64,000 nucleotides of DNA from JBGTSJ01 sp041940305 (GTDB lineage: Bacteria; Planctomycetota; Planctomycetia; Planctomycetales; Planctomycetaceae), in NCBI GenBank assembly GCA_041940305.1, contig JBGTSJ010000015.1, forward strand, positions 62,001 to 126,000, in the 5' to 3' direction. Made by a program: the position numbers and the translations under genes. The notes beneath the pieces are model-generated. The model ran no database searches and was not told where the DNA came from. It saw only the letters and a list, made by a program, of their open reading frames with translations. Each line of letters starts with the position of its first letter. Positions within the stretch are counted from its first letter, which is position 1. Below, one piece after another: positions 15,693 to 24,291 of this stretch.

Positions 15693-16307
15693 ATGGAGAC
15701 GTTCCTCTTCATGCTGTTCGCCATCGGGGCTGCGGGCGGGGCGTTGGCAGTGGTGCTGAGCCAGAACGTCGTCCGCATGGCGTTCTACCTGGTGATCGCC
15801 CTCGGCTCGACCGCGGGACTGTTCTTCATGCTGGGCGCTGACTTCGTCGGCGCAACGCAGTTGCTGATCTACGTCGGCGGCACCGTCGTGCTGCTGATCT
15901 TCGGCGTCATGCTCACGGCGTCGGGCCCATACATCTCGATGAAGACGAGTTCCGGGGACATCATCCAGGGCGTCGTGGTCGGCGGTGCGTTCCTCGCAAT
16001 GCTGATTTTCACCGTGATGCAGGTCGACTGGGACGGCAATGCCGCGAAGGTCAACGCCGCCTACGGCGAACCGACTCCTTACGAAACGGACTACAACGTC
16101 GCATCCGAAGGCAATACCTCCCGCAGTCTGGGGCTGGCGTTCCTGGGTGTCCGCAGCGACCGCGACCTCGGCCGACAGGGCGAAGAACTGAGCACCGGCT
16201 ACCTGCTGCCGTTCGAGATCATCTCCGTTCACCTGCTGGTCGTGCTGGTGGGGGCGTCGTACCTCGCCCGGGCGAAACGGCGGGTCACGCGAGTCGAGGA
16301 TGTGTAA
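15693..16307 (+). CDS. nuoJ: NADH-quinone oxidoreductase subunit J
   Basis: 204 residues with five predicted membrane helices. AVVLSQNVVRMAFYLVIALGS and FFMLGADFVGATQLLIYVGGTVVLLIFGVMLT are the conserved NuoJ region containing the pi-bulge helix. The ATG at 15693 begins two bases after the nuoH stop, favouring it over the upstream in-frame ATG at 15657. Part of the proton-pumping arm of complex I. A hydrophilic insert (residues about 118-165) precedes the last helix. Confidence 0.95.
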   Translation: METFLFMLFAIGAAGGALAVVLSQNVVRMAFYLVIALGSTAGLFFMLGADFVGATQLLIYVGGTVVLLIFGVMLTASGPYISMKTSSGDIIQGVVVGGAFLAMLIFTVMQVDWDGNAAKVNAAYGEPTPYETDYNVASEGNTSRSLGLAFLGVRSDRDLGRQGEELSTGYLLPFEIISVHLLVVLVGASYLARAKRRVTRVEDV

Positions 16308-16320
16308 GTGGTCATCGAGA

Positions 16321-16339
16321 CGCGAAGCGGAGCTTCGCG
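16321..16339. repeat. Short perfect hairpin between nuoJ and nuoK
   Basis: CGCGAAGC, GGA, GCTTCGCG: an 8-bp stem with a 3-base loop in the 73-bp spacer. It is followed at once by a heptamer array. It may be an mRNA processing or stability element. Confidence 0.65.
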
Positions 16340-16344
16340 GTTTC

Positions 16345-16375
16345 ACTGTCAACTGAAAACTGAAAACTGACAACT
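16345..16375. repeat. Heptamer tandem array before nuoK
   Basis: Units ACTGTCA, ACTGAAA, ACTGAAA, ACTGACA and a final ACT, exactly 7 bp apart. The array is separated from the nuoK GTG start only by CCCCC, so it replaces a Shine-Dalgarno sequence. Confidence 0.8.
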
Positions 16376-16380
16376 CCCCC

Positions 16381-16686
16381 GTGATTCCGCTCACCGCCTA
16401 TCTCGCCGTCGCCGCCGTACTGTTCGTCTGCGGCGTCCTGTGCATGGCCACCAAGCGCAACGGCATCGGCGTGCTGATGGGGGTCGAACTCGTCCTCAAC
16501 GGGGCGAACGTCAATTTCGTGGCGTTCTCCAAGTACGGCACGCTGGGACTCGACGGCCAGATCATGTCGATGTTCGTGATCGTCCTTGCCGCTGCCGAGG
16601 CGGCGGTCGCACTCGCCATCGCCCTCAACTTCTACAACAACCACCTGACGATCGACGTCGACCGCGCCAACGAGCTGAAGGGGTAA
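16381..16686 (+). CDS. nuoK: NADH-quinone oxidoreductase subunit K
   Basis: 101 residues, the normal NuoK length, with three membrane helices. The second helix (GIGVLMGVELVLNGANVNFVAFS) contains the conserved Glu36 used in proton translocation, and the third (IVLAAAEAAVALAIAL) the second conserved Glu. The start is GTG 16381, directly after a C-run and a heptamer array with no recognisable Shine-Dalgarno. Part of the nuoHJKLMN cluster. Confidence 0.95.
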   Translation: MIPLTAYLAVAAVLFVCGVLCMATKRNGIGVLMGVELVLNGANVNFVAFSKYGTLGLDGQIMSMFVIVLAAAEAAVALAIALNFYNNHLTIDVDRANELKG

Positions 16687-16688
16687 TC

Positions 16689-16716
16689 GGTTTACGGTTG
16701 TCGGTCATCGGTGAGG
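16689..16716. repeat. Heptamer array, left arm of the nuoL leader hairpin
   Basis: Units GGTTTAC, GGTTGTC, GGTCATC, GGTGAGG (7 bp each), in inverted orientation to the array at 16743-16772. Positions 16696-16713 can pair with 16755-16772 at 17 of 18 bases. Confidence 0.75.
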
Positions 16717-16742
16717 AGCCGTGGCCGGCGATCGACGGATCT

Positions 16743-16772
16743 CCGACAACCGAACACCGATAACCGACAACC
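16743..16772. repeat. Heptamer tandem array before nuoL
   Basis: Units CCGACAA, CCGAACA, CCGATAA, CCGACAA, then CC. It ends four bases before the nuoL ATG at 16777. Together with 16689-16716 it can fold into a long stem with a loop of about 41 bases. Confidence 0.8.
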
Positions 16773-16776
16773 TGCG

Positions 16777-19254
16777 ATGACTCCCGACCAGTACCTCTCC
16801 ACCGCCGAGTCCCTGAAGTGGCTGCTCGCCATCGCCTGGCTGCTGCCGCTGGCGGGGTTCTGCGTCGAGATCTTCGCCGGATGGTGGGGCAGCCGCACGA
16901 GCAAAGTGGCGGCCTGGCTGGCCGTCGGATGTATTGCGACCGGCTTCCTGTGCAGCGTTGGGGCGCTGATCACCTGGGGGAACGCGACGCACTGGTCTGC
17001 ACTGCATGTTGCCGATCATGGGGAGCATGCGGCGGAGGAGCATGCTTCCGCCGATCACGACCACGAGCATGGTGATCACGCTCACGGCGAGCATGAGCAC
17101 GGCGCGGCCGATCATGTCCATGGCGACGCAGAGGACGCTCACGCGTCCCACGCCGCGCATGCCAACGATCCCTACGCCACGGCCTTCAGCGGCAAGTTCT
17201 ACGAACTGGCCCGGTTCGGCAGCCTGTCGGTCTCCATCGACTACTACATCGACGGCCTGACGGTCGTCATGTTCTGCATGGTCACGCTCATCGCCACGTG
17301 CATCCACGTCTTCGCGACCGGCTACATGAGCGACGAGCTCACGGAGCACTACGAAGACCACGAAGTGCACCTTCCCGGCGGTCGGCACTTCCACCGGCCC
17401 GGCCGCTACTACCGGTTCTTCTCGTACCTGTCGCTGTTCTGCTTCTCCATGCTGGGGCTGGTGATCGCCGGCAACATCTTCATGGTGTTCGTCTTCTGGG
17501 AGCTGGTCGGCGTCTGCAGCTATCTGCTCATCGGCTTCTACGTCGAACGCAAGTCCGCCAGCACCGCAGCCAACAAAGCCTTCATCATGAACCGCGTGGG
17601 GGACTTCGGGTTCCTCATCGGCCTGATGATCCTGTGGACCTCGTTCGGCACGTTTACGTTTGCGAACACGAATCCGGACACCGCGGCTACGGAGCCGGGG
17701 CTGTTCCAGATGCTCCGCAACAGCGAGGGGGAGCTGCACATTCACGGTGAAGGCCGCAAAGCCGAGGTGTTCCTCAATACGGCCACCGGCGACCACGACA
17801 AGTCGATTCCCTACTGGCTGCTCGTCACGGCCGGGCTCGGCATCTTCGCCGGATGCATCGGCAAGAGCGCCCAGTTCCCGCTGCAGACCTGGCTGCCCGA
17901 CGCGATGGAGGGCCCGACACCCGTTTCGGCGCTGGTGCACTCGGCGACGATGGTCGCGGCCGGCGTATACCTCGCGGGACGGTTCTACCCGATGTTCACC
18001 GCCGAGGTCCTGCTGGCGATCGCCTACGTCGGCTGCATCACGCTGTTCATCGGGGCGACGATCGCCATCGTGGCCACCGACATCAAACGCGTGCTCGCTT
18101 ATTCCACCATCAGCCAGCTGGGCTACATGATGCTGGCCCTCGGCGTCGGCGGCTGGGTGGCCGGACTGTTCCACCTGGTCACGCACGCCTTCTTTAAATC
18201 GCTGATGTTCCTCTGCTCCGGCTCGGTGATCTACGGCTGCCACCACGTGCAGGAAATGACCCGCATGGGGGGCCTCCGCAGAAAGATGCCGATCACCGCC
18301 TACACGATGCTCATCGGCGTGATCGCCATCAGCGGGCTGGCGATCCCGTGGCCGACGCTGCCGTTCATCGGCGCCATCGCGTTCTCCGGGTTCCATTCGA
18401 AGGACGAGATCGTCGCCACGGCGCTCACTTACATGTCGCAGAATCCGGGGCACTTCCTGCTGTTCATCGTCCCGCTGGTGACGGCCGGGATCACGGCCTT
18501 CTACATGTTCCGGCTGTGGTTCATGACGTTTGCCGGCCCGCCCAAGGACCAGCACGTCTACGATCACGCCCACGAGTCGCCGCCGGCGATGACGGCCCCG
18601 CTGATCGTGCTGTCGGTCTTCGCGATCGGCGTCGCCTGGGGCATCTATCACACGGCGGATGGACACCTTATCCCGGGCTACCTCGTCCGAACCATGCTTT
18701 CGGCCGAACCGGCGCATGTGGCGGCCGGCGTCGCGGCCGAAGGCATCCTGCGGATTAACCTCCCCGGGCACGATGCCGTTCACGGGTACCACGCAACCGC
18801 GGGGGCCGTCGCTCTCATCGCCGCTGTGCTGGGCGTGGTGGTGTCGTACCTGATCTACGTCAGGCGACTGGTCGATCCGTCGATGGTCGCGCGGCAGATG
18901 GCCGGCACATACAACTTCCTCGTCGAGAAGTGGCAGTTCGACAACCTGTACGAGAACATGTTCGTGAGGCCGGTGATGGTCGTCGCCCGTTGGCCGCAGG
19001 CCTTCGACCGCAGCGTGCTCGACGCGTTCCTGCACGGCCTCGCCCACACCGCCAAGAAGATTTCCACCTGGGACCGGGCGTTCGATGAGAAGGTCGTGGA
19101 CCGGATCGTCAACGTCGTCGGAGACTCTACATTCGCCGTCGGACGGTCGCTGCGGGTGCTGCAGACCGGCCGGCTGCGTCAATACGTCATGTTCATCGCC
19201 GTCGGCGTGGTGAGCCTGTTCATCCTGCTGTTTGCATTCATGCCGAAGGCCTAG
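16777..19254 (+). CDS. nuoL: NADH-quinone oxidoreductase subunit L
   Basis: 825 residues, much longer than the usual 610-650. The antiporter-like core is intact: FVFWELVGVCSYLLIGFY with the key Glu, the SAQFPLQTWLPDAMEGPTPVSALVHSATMVAAG block, and AYSTISQLGYMMLALG. The extra length comes from a His-rich insert at residues about 75-131 (about 16 His in 55 residues), a second insert near 290-350, and the C-terminal lateral helix region. The His-rich stretch should lie in the external loop after the second helix. ATG 16777 was preferred to an upstream in-frame start because that extension only translates the heptamer arrays. Proton-pumping subunit at the distal end of complex I. Confidence 0.95.
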   Translation: MTPDQYLSTAESLKWLLAIAWLLPLAGFCVEIFAGWWGSRTSKVAAWLAVGCIATGFLCSVGALITWGNATHWSALHVADHGEHAAEEHASADHDHEHGDHAHGEHEHGAADHVHGDAEDAHASHAAHANDPYATAFSGKFYELARFGSLSVSIDYYIDGLTVVMFCMVTLIATCIHVFATGYMSDELTEHYEDHEVHLPGGRHFHRPGRYYRFFSYLSLFCFSMLGLVIAGNIFMVFVFWELVGVCSYLLIGFYVERKSASTAANKAFIMNRVGDFGFLIGLMILWTSFGTFTFANTNPDTAATEPGLFQMLRNSEGELHIHGEGRKAEVFLNTATGDHDKSIPYWLLVTAGLGIFAGCIGKSAQFPLQTWLPDAMEGPTPVSALVHSATMVAAGVYLAGRFYPMFTAEVLLAIAYVGCITLFIGATIAIVATDIKRVLAYSTISQLGYMMLALGVGGWVAGLFHLVTHAFFKSLMFLCSGSVIYGCHHVQEMTRMGGLRRKMPITAYTMLIGVIAISGLAIPWPTLPFIGAIAFSGFHSKDEIVATALTYMSQNPGHFLLFIVPLVTAGITAFYMFRLWFMTFAGPPKDQHVYDHAHESPPAMTAPLIVLSVFAIGVAWGIYHTADGHLIPGYLVRTMLSAEPAHVAAGVAAEGILRINLPGHDAVHGYHATAGAVALIAAVLGVVVSYLIYVRRLVDPSMVARQMAGTYNFLVEKWQFDNLYENMFVRPVMVVARWPQAFDRSVLDAFLHGLAHTAKKISTWDRAFDEKVVDRIVNVVGDSTFAVGRSLRVLQTGRLRQYVMFIAVGVVSLFILLFAFMPKA

Positions 19255-19303
19255 CGTCGCCCCTGGGCGACGGCGAAAGGTGTTTTCCCCTCAGTGGACG
19301 ACA

Positions 19304-19341
19304 CCGAACACCGAACACCGATTACCGATAGCCGATCACCG
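19304..19341. repeat. Heptamer tandem array before nuoM
   Basis: Five units, CCGAACA, CCGAACA, CCGATTA, CCGATAG, CCGATCA, then CCG. It ends two bases before the ATG at 19344, so it occupies the ribosome-binding region. Confidence 0.8.
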
Positions 19342-19343
19342 CG

Positions 19344-20951
19344 ATGAGCGACGCCATCCTCCTGTTCCTCACGATCTTCCTGCCGACGTTCGGCGCGTTT
19401 GGTCTGATCCTCTTCGACAAGCACGCCGTCGAAGCGATGCGGATGTTCTCGCTCGTCGTCACCGTGGCGACGTTCGGGCTCACGCTGGCCGTGCTGTCGC
19501 GGTTCAACGCCCAGGCCGGCGCTGCGACCTATGCCGACGGCTTCCAGATGAACGTCGAGTGGAACTGGATCAGGCCCTGGAACATCTACTTCCGGCTGGG
19601 CGTCGACGGCATCAGCATGACGCTGCTGCTGCTCACCAGCCTCGTCAGCATGCTGGCGATGATCGCGTCGTGGAGCATCGAGAAGCACGTCCGCGGCTAT
19701 CTGATGCTGTTCCTGCTGCTCGAGACCGGCATGCTGGGAGTCTTTCTGGCCCTCGACTTCTTCCTGTTCTACGTGTTCTGGGAAGTGATGCTGCTGCCGA
19801 TGTACTTCCTCATCGGCGTCTGGGGGGGGCCGCGGCGCGAATACGCGGCGATCAAGTTCTTCCTGTACACGCTCGCCGGCAGCGTGCTCATCCTGATCGC
19901 CATGCTGATGTTCTACTTCGAGAGCGGCGGCAACTTTAACATCATCGAACTGACGCGGCTGGCGGCCGAGGGGAACCTGCTCAATACGAACGTGCAGTTG
20001 CTGGCGTTCATCCTGCTGTTCATCGGGTTCGCCATCAAGGTCCCGTCGTTCCCGTTCCATACATGGCTCCCCGATGCCCACGTCGAAGCCCCCACGCCGA
20101 TCTCAATGATCCTGGCCGGCGTCCTCCTCAAGATGGGTGGCTACGGCATCATCCGCATCGCGTTCCCGCTCTGCCCGTGGGCCGCTCAGACCGCCGCCTA
20201 TACTCTGGTGGCGATCGGCGTGTTCAGCATCATCTACGGCGCCTTCGCGGCGATGGCCCAGTCCGACTTCAAGCGGCTGGTCGCCTACAGCTCCGTCAGC
20301 CACATGGGGTACGTCCTGCTCGGCCTCGCCATCTGGCAGATCGACAAGTACAGCGGCGAGACCACCAACCAGGACTACTGGGTGATGGGCATCAACGGGG
20401 CCATGTTCCAGATGCTGGCCCACGGCGTCTCCAGCGCCGGCATGTTCTTCTGCGTCGGCGTCCTGTACGACCGCGTGCACCATCGCGACCTCAACCAGTT
20501 CGGCGGCATCATGCAGCGCATGCCGCACTACGGCGGGCTCGCCGTCGGCATCTTCTTCGCCGGCCTTGGCCTCCCCGGCCTGTGCGGGTTCATCGGCGAA
20601 GCATTCACCGTCATCAGCAGCTGGAGCTACAGCCACCTCATGGCCGTCATCGCGGCGTCGGGCGTCATCCTCACGGCCGGTTACATCCTCTGGACCATCC
20701 AGCGCGTCTATCTCGGCCCTGAATACAAGGGCCCGCATCCCGAAGCCCTCGCACCGGCCAACGGCCGCGAACTGACGGTCGGCTACACGCTGCTCATCCT
20801 GGCGATCATCCTCGGCGTCTATCCCTGGAGCATGTTCGGCCTGATGGAAGAATCCACCCGGCTGCTGGCCGAGACCATGGCCGCCGGATACAGCGTCCTG
20901 CACACCGCCCCCGAGCAGTCTGAGCAGGTCTCGACGTTGATCGGCAACTAG
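19344..20951 (+). CDS. nuoM: NADH-quinone oxidoreductase subunit M
   Basis: 535 residues with about 14 membrane helices. FFLFYVFWEVMLLPMYFLIG carries the conserved glutamate. PSFPFHTWLPDAHVEAPTPISMILAGVLLKMGGYG is the discontinuous-helix lysine region, and FKRLVAYSSVSHMGYVLLG follows. Standard length. It acts as one of the three antiporter-like proton channels. It lies 89 bases after nuoL with a heptamer array in the gap, and is followed by a long hairpin before nuoN. Confidence 0.96.
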   Translation: MSDAILLFLTIFLPTFGAFGLILFDKHAVEAMRMFSLVVTVATFGLTLAVLSRFNAQAGAATYADGFQMNVEWNWIRPWNIYFRLGVDGISMTLLLLTSLVSMLAMIASWSIEKHVRGYLMLFLLLETGMLGVFLALDFFLFYVFWEVMLLPMYFLIGVWGGPRREYAAIKFFLYTLAGSVLILIAMLMFYFESGGNFNIIELTRLAAEGNLLNTNVQLLAFILLFIGFAIKVPSFPFHTWLPDAHVEAPTPISMILAGVLLKMGGYGIIRIAFPLCPWAAQTAAYTLVAIGVFSIIYGAFAAMAQSDFKRLVAYSSVSHMGYVLLGLAIWQIDKYSGETTNQDYWVMGINGAMFQMLAHGVSSAGMFFCVGVLYDRVHHRDLNQFGGIMQRMPHYGGLAVGIFFAGLGLPGLCGFIGEAFTVISSWSYSHLMAVIAASGVILTAGYILWTIQRVYLGPEYKGPHPEALAPANGRELTVGYTLLILAIILGVYPWSMFGLMEESTRLLAETMAAGYSVLHTAPEQSEQVSTLIGN

Positions 20952-20954
20952 GCA

Positions 20955-21019
20955 ACTAGCCGCGACCGTCAGGGAGCGGTTCACTGACACCATGCCGCTT
21001 CCTGACGGGCGCGGCTAGT
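20955..21019. repeat. 25-bp stem hairpin between nuoM and nuoN
   Basis: The arms 20955-20979 and 20995-21019 match at 23 of 25 positions around a 15-base loop. They carry the cores ACTAGCCGCGACC and CAGGGAGCGG. The CCGCGAC core is shared with the repeat at 14048. It could cause differential stability of the nuoM and nuoN transcript segments. Confidence 0.85.
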
Positions 21020-21036
21020 CATCGCGTCTCTCGCAC

Positions 21037-22728
21037 ATGACACTCGATTCCATCCTCTCCGGCCTCATCAACGGCGACCTGCCGCGCGCGGTTGAGATCT
21101 TCGCGCCGGAGCTGGTGCTCTGCGCGACGATCGTGCTGCTGCTGCTCGTGCGGATGTGCTGCGGCGTCACGAAGCTGCCCGCCTGCTGGGTCGCCCTCAT
21201 CGGCACGCTGCTCGCCTTCACCGGCGTGTTCGCGCAGTTCATGTATATGAAGACCGACCCGATTTCCGCCGGGTCGCTCGACTGGCTGTATCGCGCCGCG
21301 CTGATCTCGGAAGACGGCGTCGGGTCCATCGGCGGCTACTTCACCGATCTGCTGATGCACGACCGGTTCACGCTCTTCTTCCGCCTGGGCCTGCTGCTGT
21401 TCACCGTGCTGGTGATCGCTCTCACGGTCCTCACCGGCATTCCCGACAACGAGGACGGCCCCGACTTCTACACGCTGCTGCTCGGCTCGGTCGTCGGGAT
21501 GATGGTCGCCGTCAGCGCCAATCATCTGCTCATCCTGTTCCTCGGCGTCGAGATGATGAGCGTTCCCAGCTATGCGATGGTCGGCTTCCTCAAAGGCCGC
21601 CGGCAGAGCAGCGAAGCGGCGCTCAAGTACGTCGTGTACGGGGCCGGTGCGGCGGGCGTGATGCTCTACGGCATCTCTCTGCTGGCGGGCGTGCTCGGCA
21701 CGGGCAACATGCCGGAACTGGCCGATCGTTTCGTCGTCGTCATGCAAGGGAGCGAGTTCGCTCCGACCAGCGCGACGGCCGTCACGCTGGTGCTCGGCAT
21801 CATGATGGTCCTCGTGGGATTTGCCTTCAAGCTGTCGGTCGTCCCGTTCCACTTCTGGTGCCCGGACGCCTTCGAAGGGGCGTCCGCCGAAGTCGCGGGG
21901 TTTCTCTCGGTCGCCTCCAAGGCCGCCGCGTTCGGACTGCTCGTGCGGTTTCTGCTCGCCTTCGGGGGCTCGGCCGAAGTGCTGTACGACCTCCGCTCGT
22001 TTCTCGGCATCGGTCTGGGAGTCCTCGCGGCGCTGAGCATGACGCTCGGCAACCTCGCCGCCTACGCCCAGACGAACGTCAAGCGGCTGCTCGCGTATTC
22101 CACCATCGCCCACGCCGGTTACATGCTGATGGCTGTCGCCGCCCTGCTCGTCCTCGTCGACGCCCCCGTCCGCGAAGGCTGGACCCGGGCCGACCTCATC
22201 GACGAATCGGCCCGCAGCGTCGAAGGGCTGATGTACTACCTGGCCGTGTACCTGTTCATGAATCTGGTCGCGTTCGGGGTGGTGGCCCTCCTGCGGAACG
22301 AGACCTACTCCGAAGAGATCGAGTCCTACAACGGCCTGGTGCATCAGAACGCCGCGACCAAGGTGCTCTGCGTCTGCATGGCGATCGCGATGTTCAGCCT
22401 CGTCGGCCTGCCGCCGTTCGGAGGCTTCTTCGCCAAGCTGCTGATCTTCATGGCGGTGTTCAAAGCCGGCTACCTGCACTGGTTCATGTGGGCGCTGCTG
22501 GCGATCGCCGGTCTCAACACCGTGTTCAGCCTGTTCTACTACGTCCGCGTGCTGAAGGCGATGTTCATCAGTCCCGAGCCGGCGGAGAGGCCCCTCGTCC
22601 GCACGCCCAGTCTGGTCGGCACCTACATCGCCCTGATCACCATACCGATCCTGCTGCTGGGAGCGTCCCCCCTGCAGGACCGCCTGACAACGACCGCCCA
22701 GTACGTCGCCGAGATCCTGTTTCGGTAA
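21037..22728 (+). CDS. nuoN: NADH-quinone oxidoreductase subunit N
   Basis: 563 residues, antiporter-like. LILFLGVEMMSVPSYAMVGFLKG contains the conserved Glu. LKYVVYGAGAAGVMLYGISLL, FKLSVVPFHFWCPDAFEGA and NVKRLLAYSTIAHAGYMLMAVAAL are the NuoN signatures. It is somewhat longer than the E. coli protein (about 485), from a loop near residues 60-110 and one near 370-400 (VREGWTRADLIDESARS). Last gene of the membrane-arm cluster. Confidence 0.96.
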   Translation: MTLDSILSGLINGDLPRAVEIFAPELVLCATIVLLLLVRMCCGVTKLPACWVALIGTLLAFTGVFAQFMYMKTDPISAGSLDWLYRAALISEDGVGSIGGYFTDLLMHDRFTLFFRLGLLLFTVLVIALTVLTGIPDNEDGPDFYTLLLGSVVGMMVAVSANHLLILFLGVEMMSVPSYAMVGFLKGRRQSSEAALKYVVYGAGAAGVMLYGISLLAGVLGTGNMPELADRFVVVMQGSEFAPTSATAVTLVLGIMMVLVGFAFKLSVVPFHFWCPDAFEGASAEVAGFLSVASKAAAFGLLVRFLLAFGGSAEVLYDLRSFLGIGLGVLAALSMTLGNLAAYAQTNVKRLLAYSTIAHAGYMLMAVAALLVLVDAPVREGWTRADLIDESARSVEGLMYYLAVYLFMNLVAFGVVALLRNETYSEEIESYNGLVHQNAATKVLCVCMAIAMFSLVGLPPFGGFFAKLLIFMAVFKAGYLHWFMWALLAIAGLNTVFSLFYYVRVLKAMFISPEPAERPLVRTPSLVGTYIALITIPILLLGASPLQDRLTTTAQYVAEILFR

Positions 22729-22772
22729 GAAGCAGGTAGCAAATGTGGATAGTGGGTAGGAAAGAGGCACTA

Positions 22773-22810
22773 ACCACCGACCACCGACCATCGACCATCG
22801 ACCATCGACC
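22773..22810. repeat. Heptamer tandem array downstream of nuoN
   Basis: Units ACCACCG, ACCACCG, ACCATCG, ACCATCG, ACCATCG, then ACC, ending a few bases before the GTG at 22814. The unit phase CGACCAN matches the coding-strand unit of the array at 5937. Confidence 0.8.
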
Positions 22811-22813
22811 CAC

Positions 22814-23296
22814 GTGCCCCACCAGTTCTCCAACGACCGGCTCAACGAACTGCTGATTGCCCTCGGTCGCAGCCTGCTGCAGTACGTCGGCGAGAGCTGG
22901 CCCTGGAGCGCGGACAACGACCTGTCGGAGCAGGCCGCCATCAACCAGATGGTCGCTGAGCAGCAGGAGTCCATCGCGCTCATTGCGAATCTCCTGGCCG
23001 CGCGCGGCCACCTCATCGATCCCGGCGCCTACCCGACCGACTACACCAGCCTGCATTACGTCGCGCTGGATTACCTGCTGTCCCAGCTCGTCGAGCAGCA
23101 GCAGATCCTCGCCGGCGAAGCCCGCGCCGCGATGCTCGACGCCCACGGTGACGAGGAGGCCGAACTGCTGCTGACCGGAGTTTCGGCGCAGGTCGAGCGG
23201 CATGCGGCCGAATTGCAGCGGCTGCGGGAAGAGCGTAAAGGCCCGGCCCGCTGGAGCGTGCAGGACAAGCTGGGCCCGGCGCCGAACCCGGTGTAG
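22814..23296 (+). CDS. Conserved-looking helical protein, unknown, after nuoN
   Basis: 160 residues from a GTG start. No signal peptide or membrane helix. It appears to form a four-helix arrangement: NDRLNELLIALGRSLLQYVG, AINQMVAEQQESIALIANLLAARG, HYVALDYLLSQLVEQQQILAGEAR, and a long Glu/Arg-rich C-terminal helix. The spacing suggests a ferritin-like or hemerythrin-like bundle, but I see no clear metal-ligand set. It sits between nuoN and tatD in the same direction, with a heptamer array just upstream of its start. Family unknown. Confidence 0.75.
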   Translation: MPHQFSNDRLNELLIALGRSLLQYVGESWPWSADNDLSEQAAINQMVAEQQESIALIANLLAARGHLIDPGAYPTDYTSLHYVALDYLLSQLVEQQQILAGEARAAMLDAHGDEEAELLLTGVSAQVERHAAELQRLREERKGPARWSVQDKLGPAPNPV

Positions 23297-23375
23297 GACG
23301 GGTTCGGGATTCGGCGACGGCGGGCGCAGCTATTCAATTCGACCGCTGATTCTCGGTGCGCCAGTCGGCAACGTC

Positions 23376-24155
23376 ATGTCCATGCAACTCGTCGATACGC
23401 ACTGCCATCTCGACGAAGATGCGTTCTCGTTTGATCGCGCAGCGGTCGTCGAAGCGGCAATCGCCGCCGGTGTGGCGCAGATGATCACGATCGGCACGAC
23501 GGCCGAGAGCAGCCGCGCCGCCGTCCGGATCGCCGAGGAGTTTTCCGCCGTCTACGCGGCCGTCGGCATTCAGCCGAACTACACGGCCCAGGCCCAGCCG
23601 GACGACTGGTCGGTCATTGAGGAACTGGCCGAGCATCCGCGGGTCATGGCAGTCGGCGAGACGGGGCTGGATCGCTACTGGGACTACGCGCCCATCGACG
23701 TCCAGCAGGACTATTTCGACCGTCATTTAGCGCTGTCGCGCCGGATCGGCAAGCCGTTCATCGTGCACTGCCGGGAGGCGGAAGCCGACGTCGTCGCCCA
23801 GCTGCGCTGGGCGGCGTCCGACGGCCCGCTGTCGGGCGTGATGCACTCGTTCTCCGGCGACCAGTCCACGGCCGACGCCTGCCTGGAACTGGGGCTGTAT
23901 CTCTCGTTCGCCGGCATGGTGACCTACAAGAAGAATGCCGGGCTGCGCGCCGTGGCAAAGTCGGCCCCGGCCGACCGGATCCTGATCGAGACCGACGCTC
24001 CGTATCTGGCCCCGACGCCCAATCGAGGCAAGCGAAACGAGCCGGGCTGGGTCGTTCACACCGCTCGAGTCCTGGCCGAAGAACGGGGCATTTCGCTCGA
24101 CGATTTCTCCCGGCAGACGACGGAGAATGCGCGGCGGCTCTTCGCCCTGCCGTAG
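23376..24155 (+). CDS. tatD: TatD-family metal-dependent hydrolase
   Basis: 259 residues, the usual size. The TIM-barrel metallo-site is complete: DTHCHLDE (residues 7-14, His9 and His11), GETGLDRYW (Glu about 90), FIVHCRE (His about 129), MHSFSGD (His about 154) and IETDAPYLAP (Asp about 207). TatD enzymes are 3'-5' exonucleases/DNases linked to DNA repair. Cytosolic. I chose ATG 23376; the longer frame to 23202 overlaps the upstream gene in another frame and lacks family similarity. Confidence 0.93.
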   Translation: MSMQLVDTHCHLDEDAFSFDRAAVVEAAIAAGVAQMITIGTTAESSRAAVRIAEEFSAVYAAVGIQPNYTAQAQPDDWSVIEELAEHPRVMAVGETGLDRYWDYAPIDVQQDYFDRHLALSRRIGKPFIVHCREAEADVVAQLRWAASDGPLSGVMHSFSGDQSTADACLELGLYLSFAGMVTYKKNAGLRAVAKSAPADRILIETDAPYLAPTPNRGKRNEPGWVVHTARVLAEERGISLDDFSRQTTENARRLFALP

Positions 24156-24231
24156 CCAGGTGCACGCGGCCTCAAAGCGCGCGGATGCGAACTGCCTGCG
24201 GCGGAGCGATTCTTGACGTGCGCGCAAAGAA

Positions 24232-24267
24232 GGACCGCCGCGAAGAACCCGCTTCTCGCGGCGGTCC
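24232..24267. terminator. Hairpin between convergent tatD and secretin genes
   Basis: GGACCGCCGCGA (24232-24243) pairs perfectly with TCGCGGCGGTCC (24256-24267). It lies 76 bases after the tatD stop. No T-run follows on either strand, so it may be a bidirectional structural terminator or a repeat. Confidence 0.5.
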
Positions 24268-24291
24268 GGGACCCTGAGACGACTTCAGGGT

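Noticed and set aside
16705..19182. 825-codon minus-strand ORF opposite nuoL
   Set aside because: Its composition (His/Asp/Arg/Gly-rich, no hydrophobic core) is that of a shadow of a membrane-protein gene. nuoL is unmistakable on the plus strand.
16345..19341. Tandem repeats near nuo genes considered as CRISPR
   Set aside because: Units are 7 bp and contiguous without unique spacers, and no cas genes are present.
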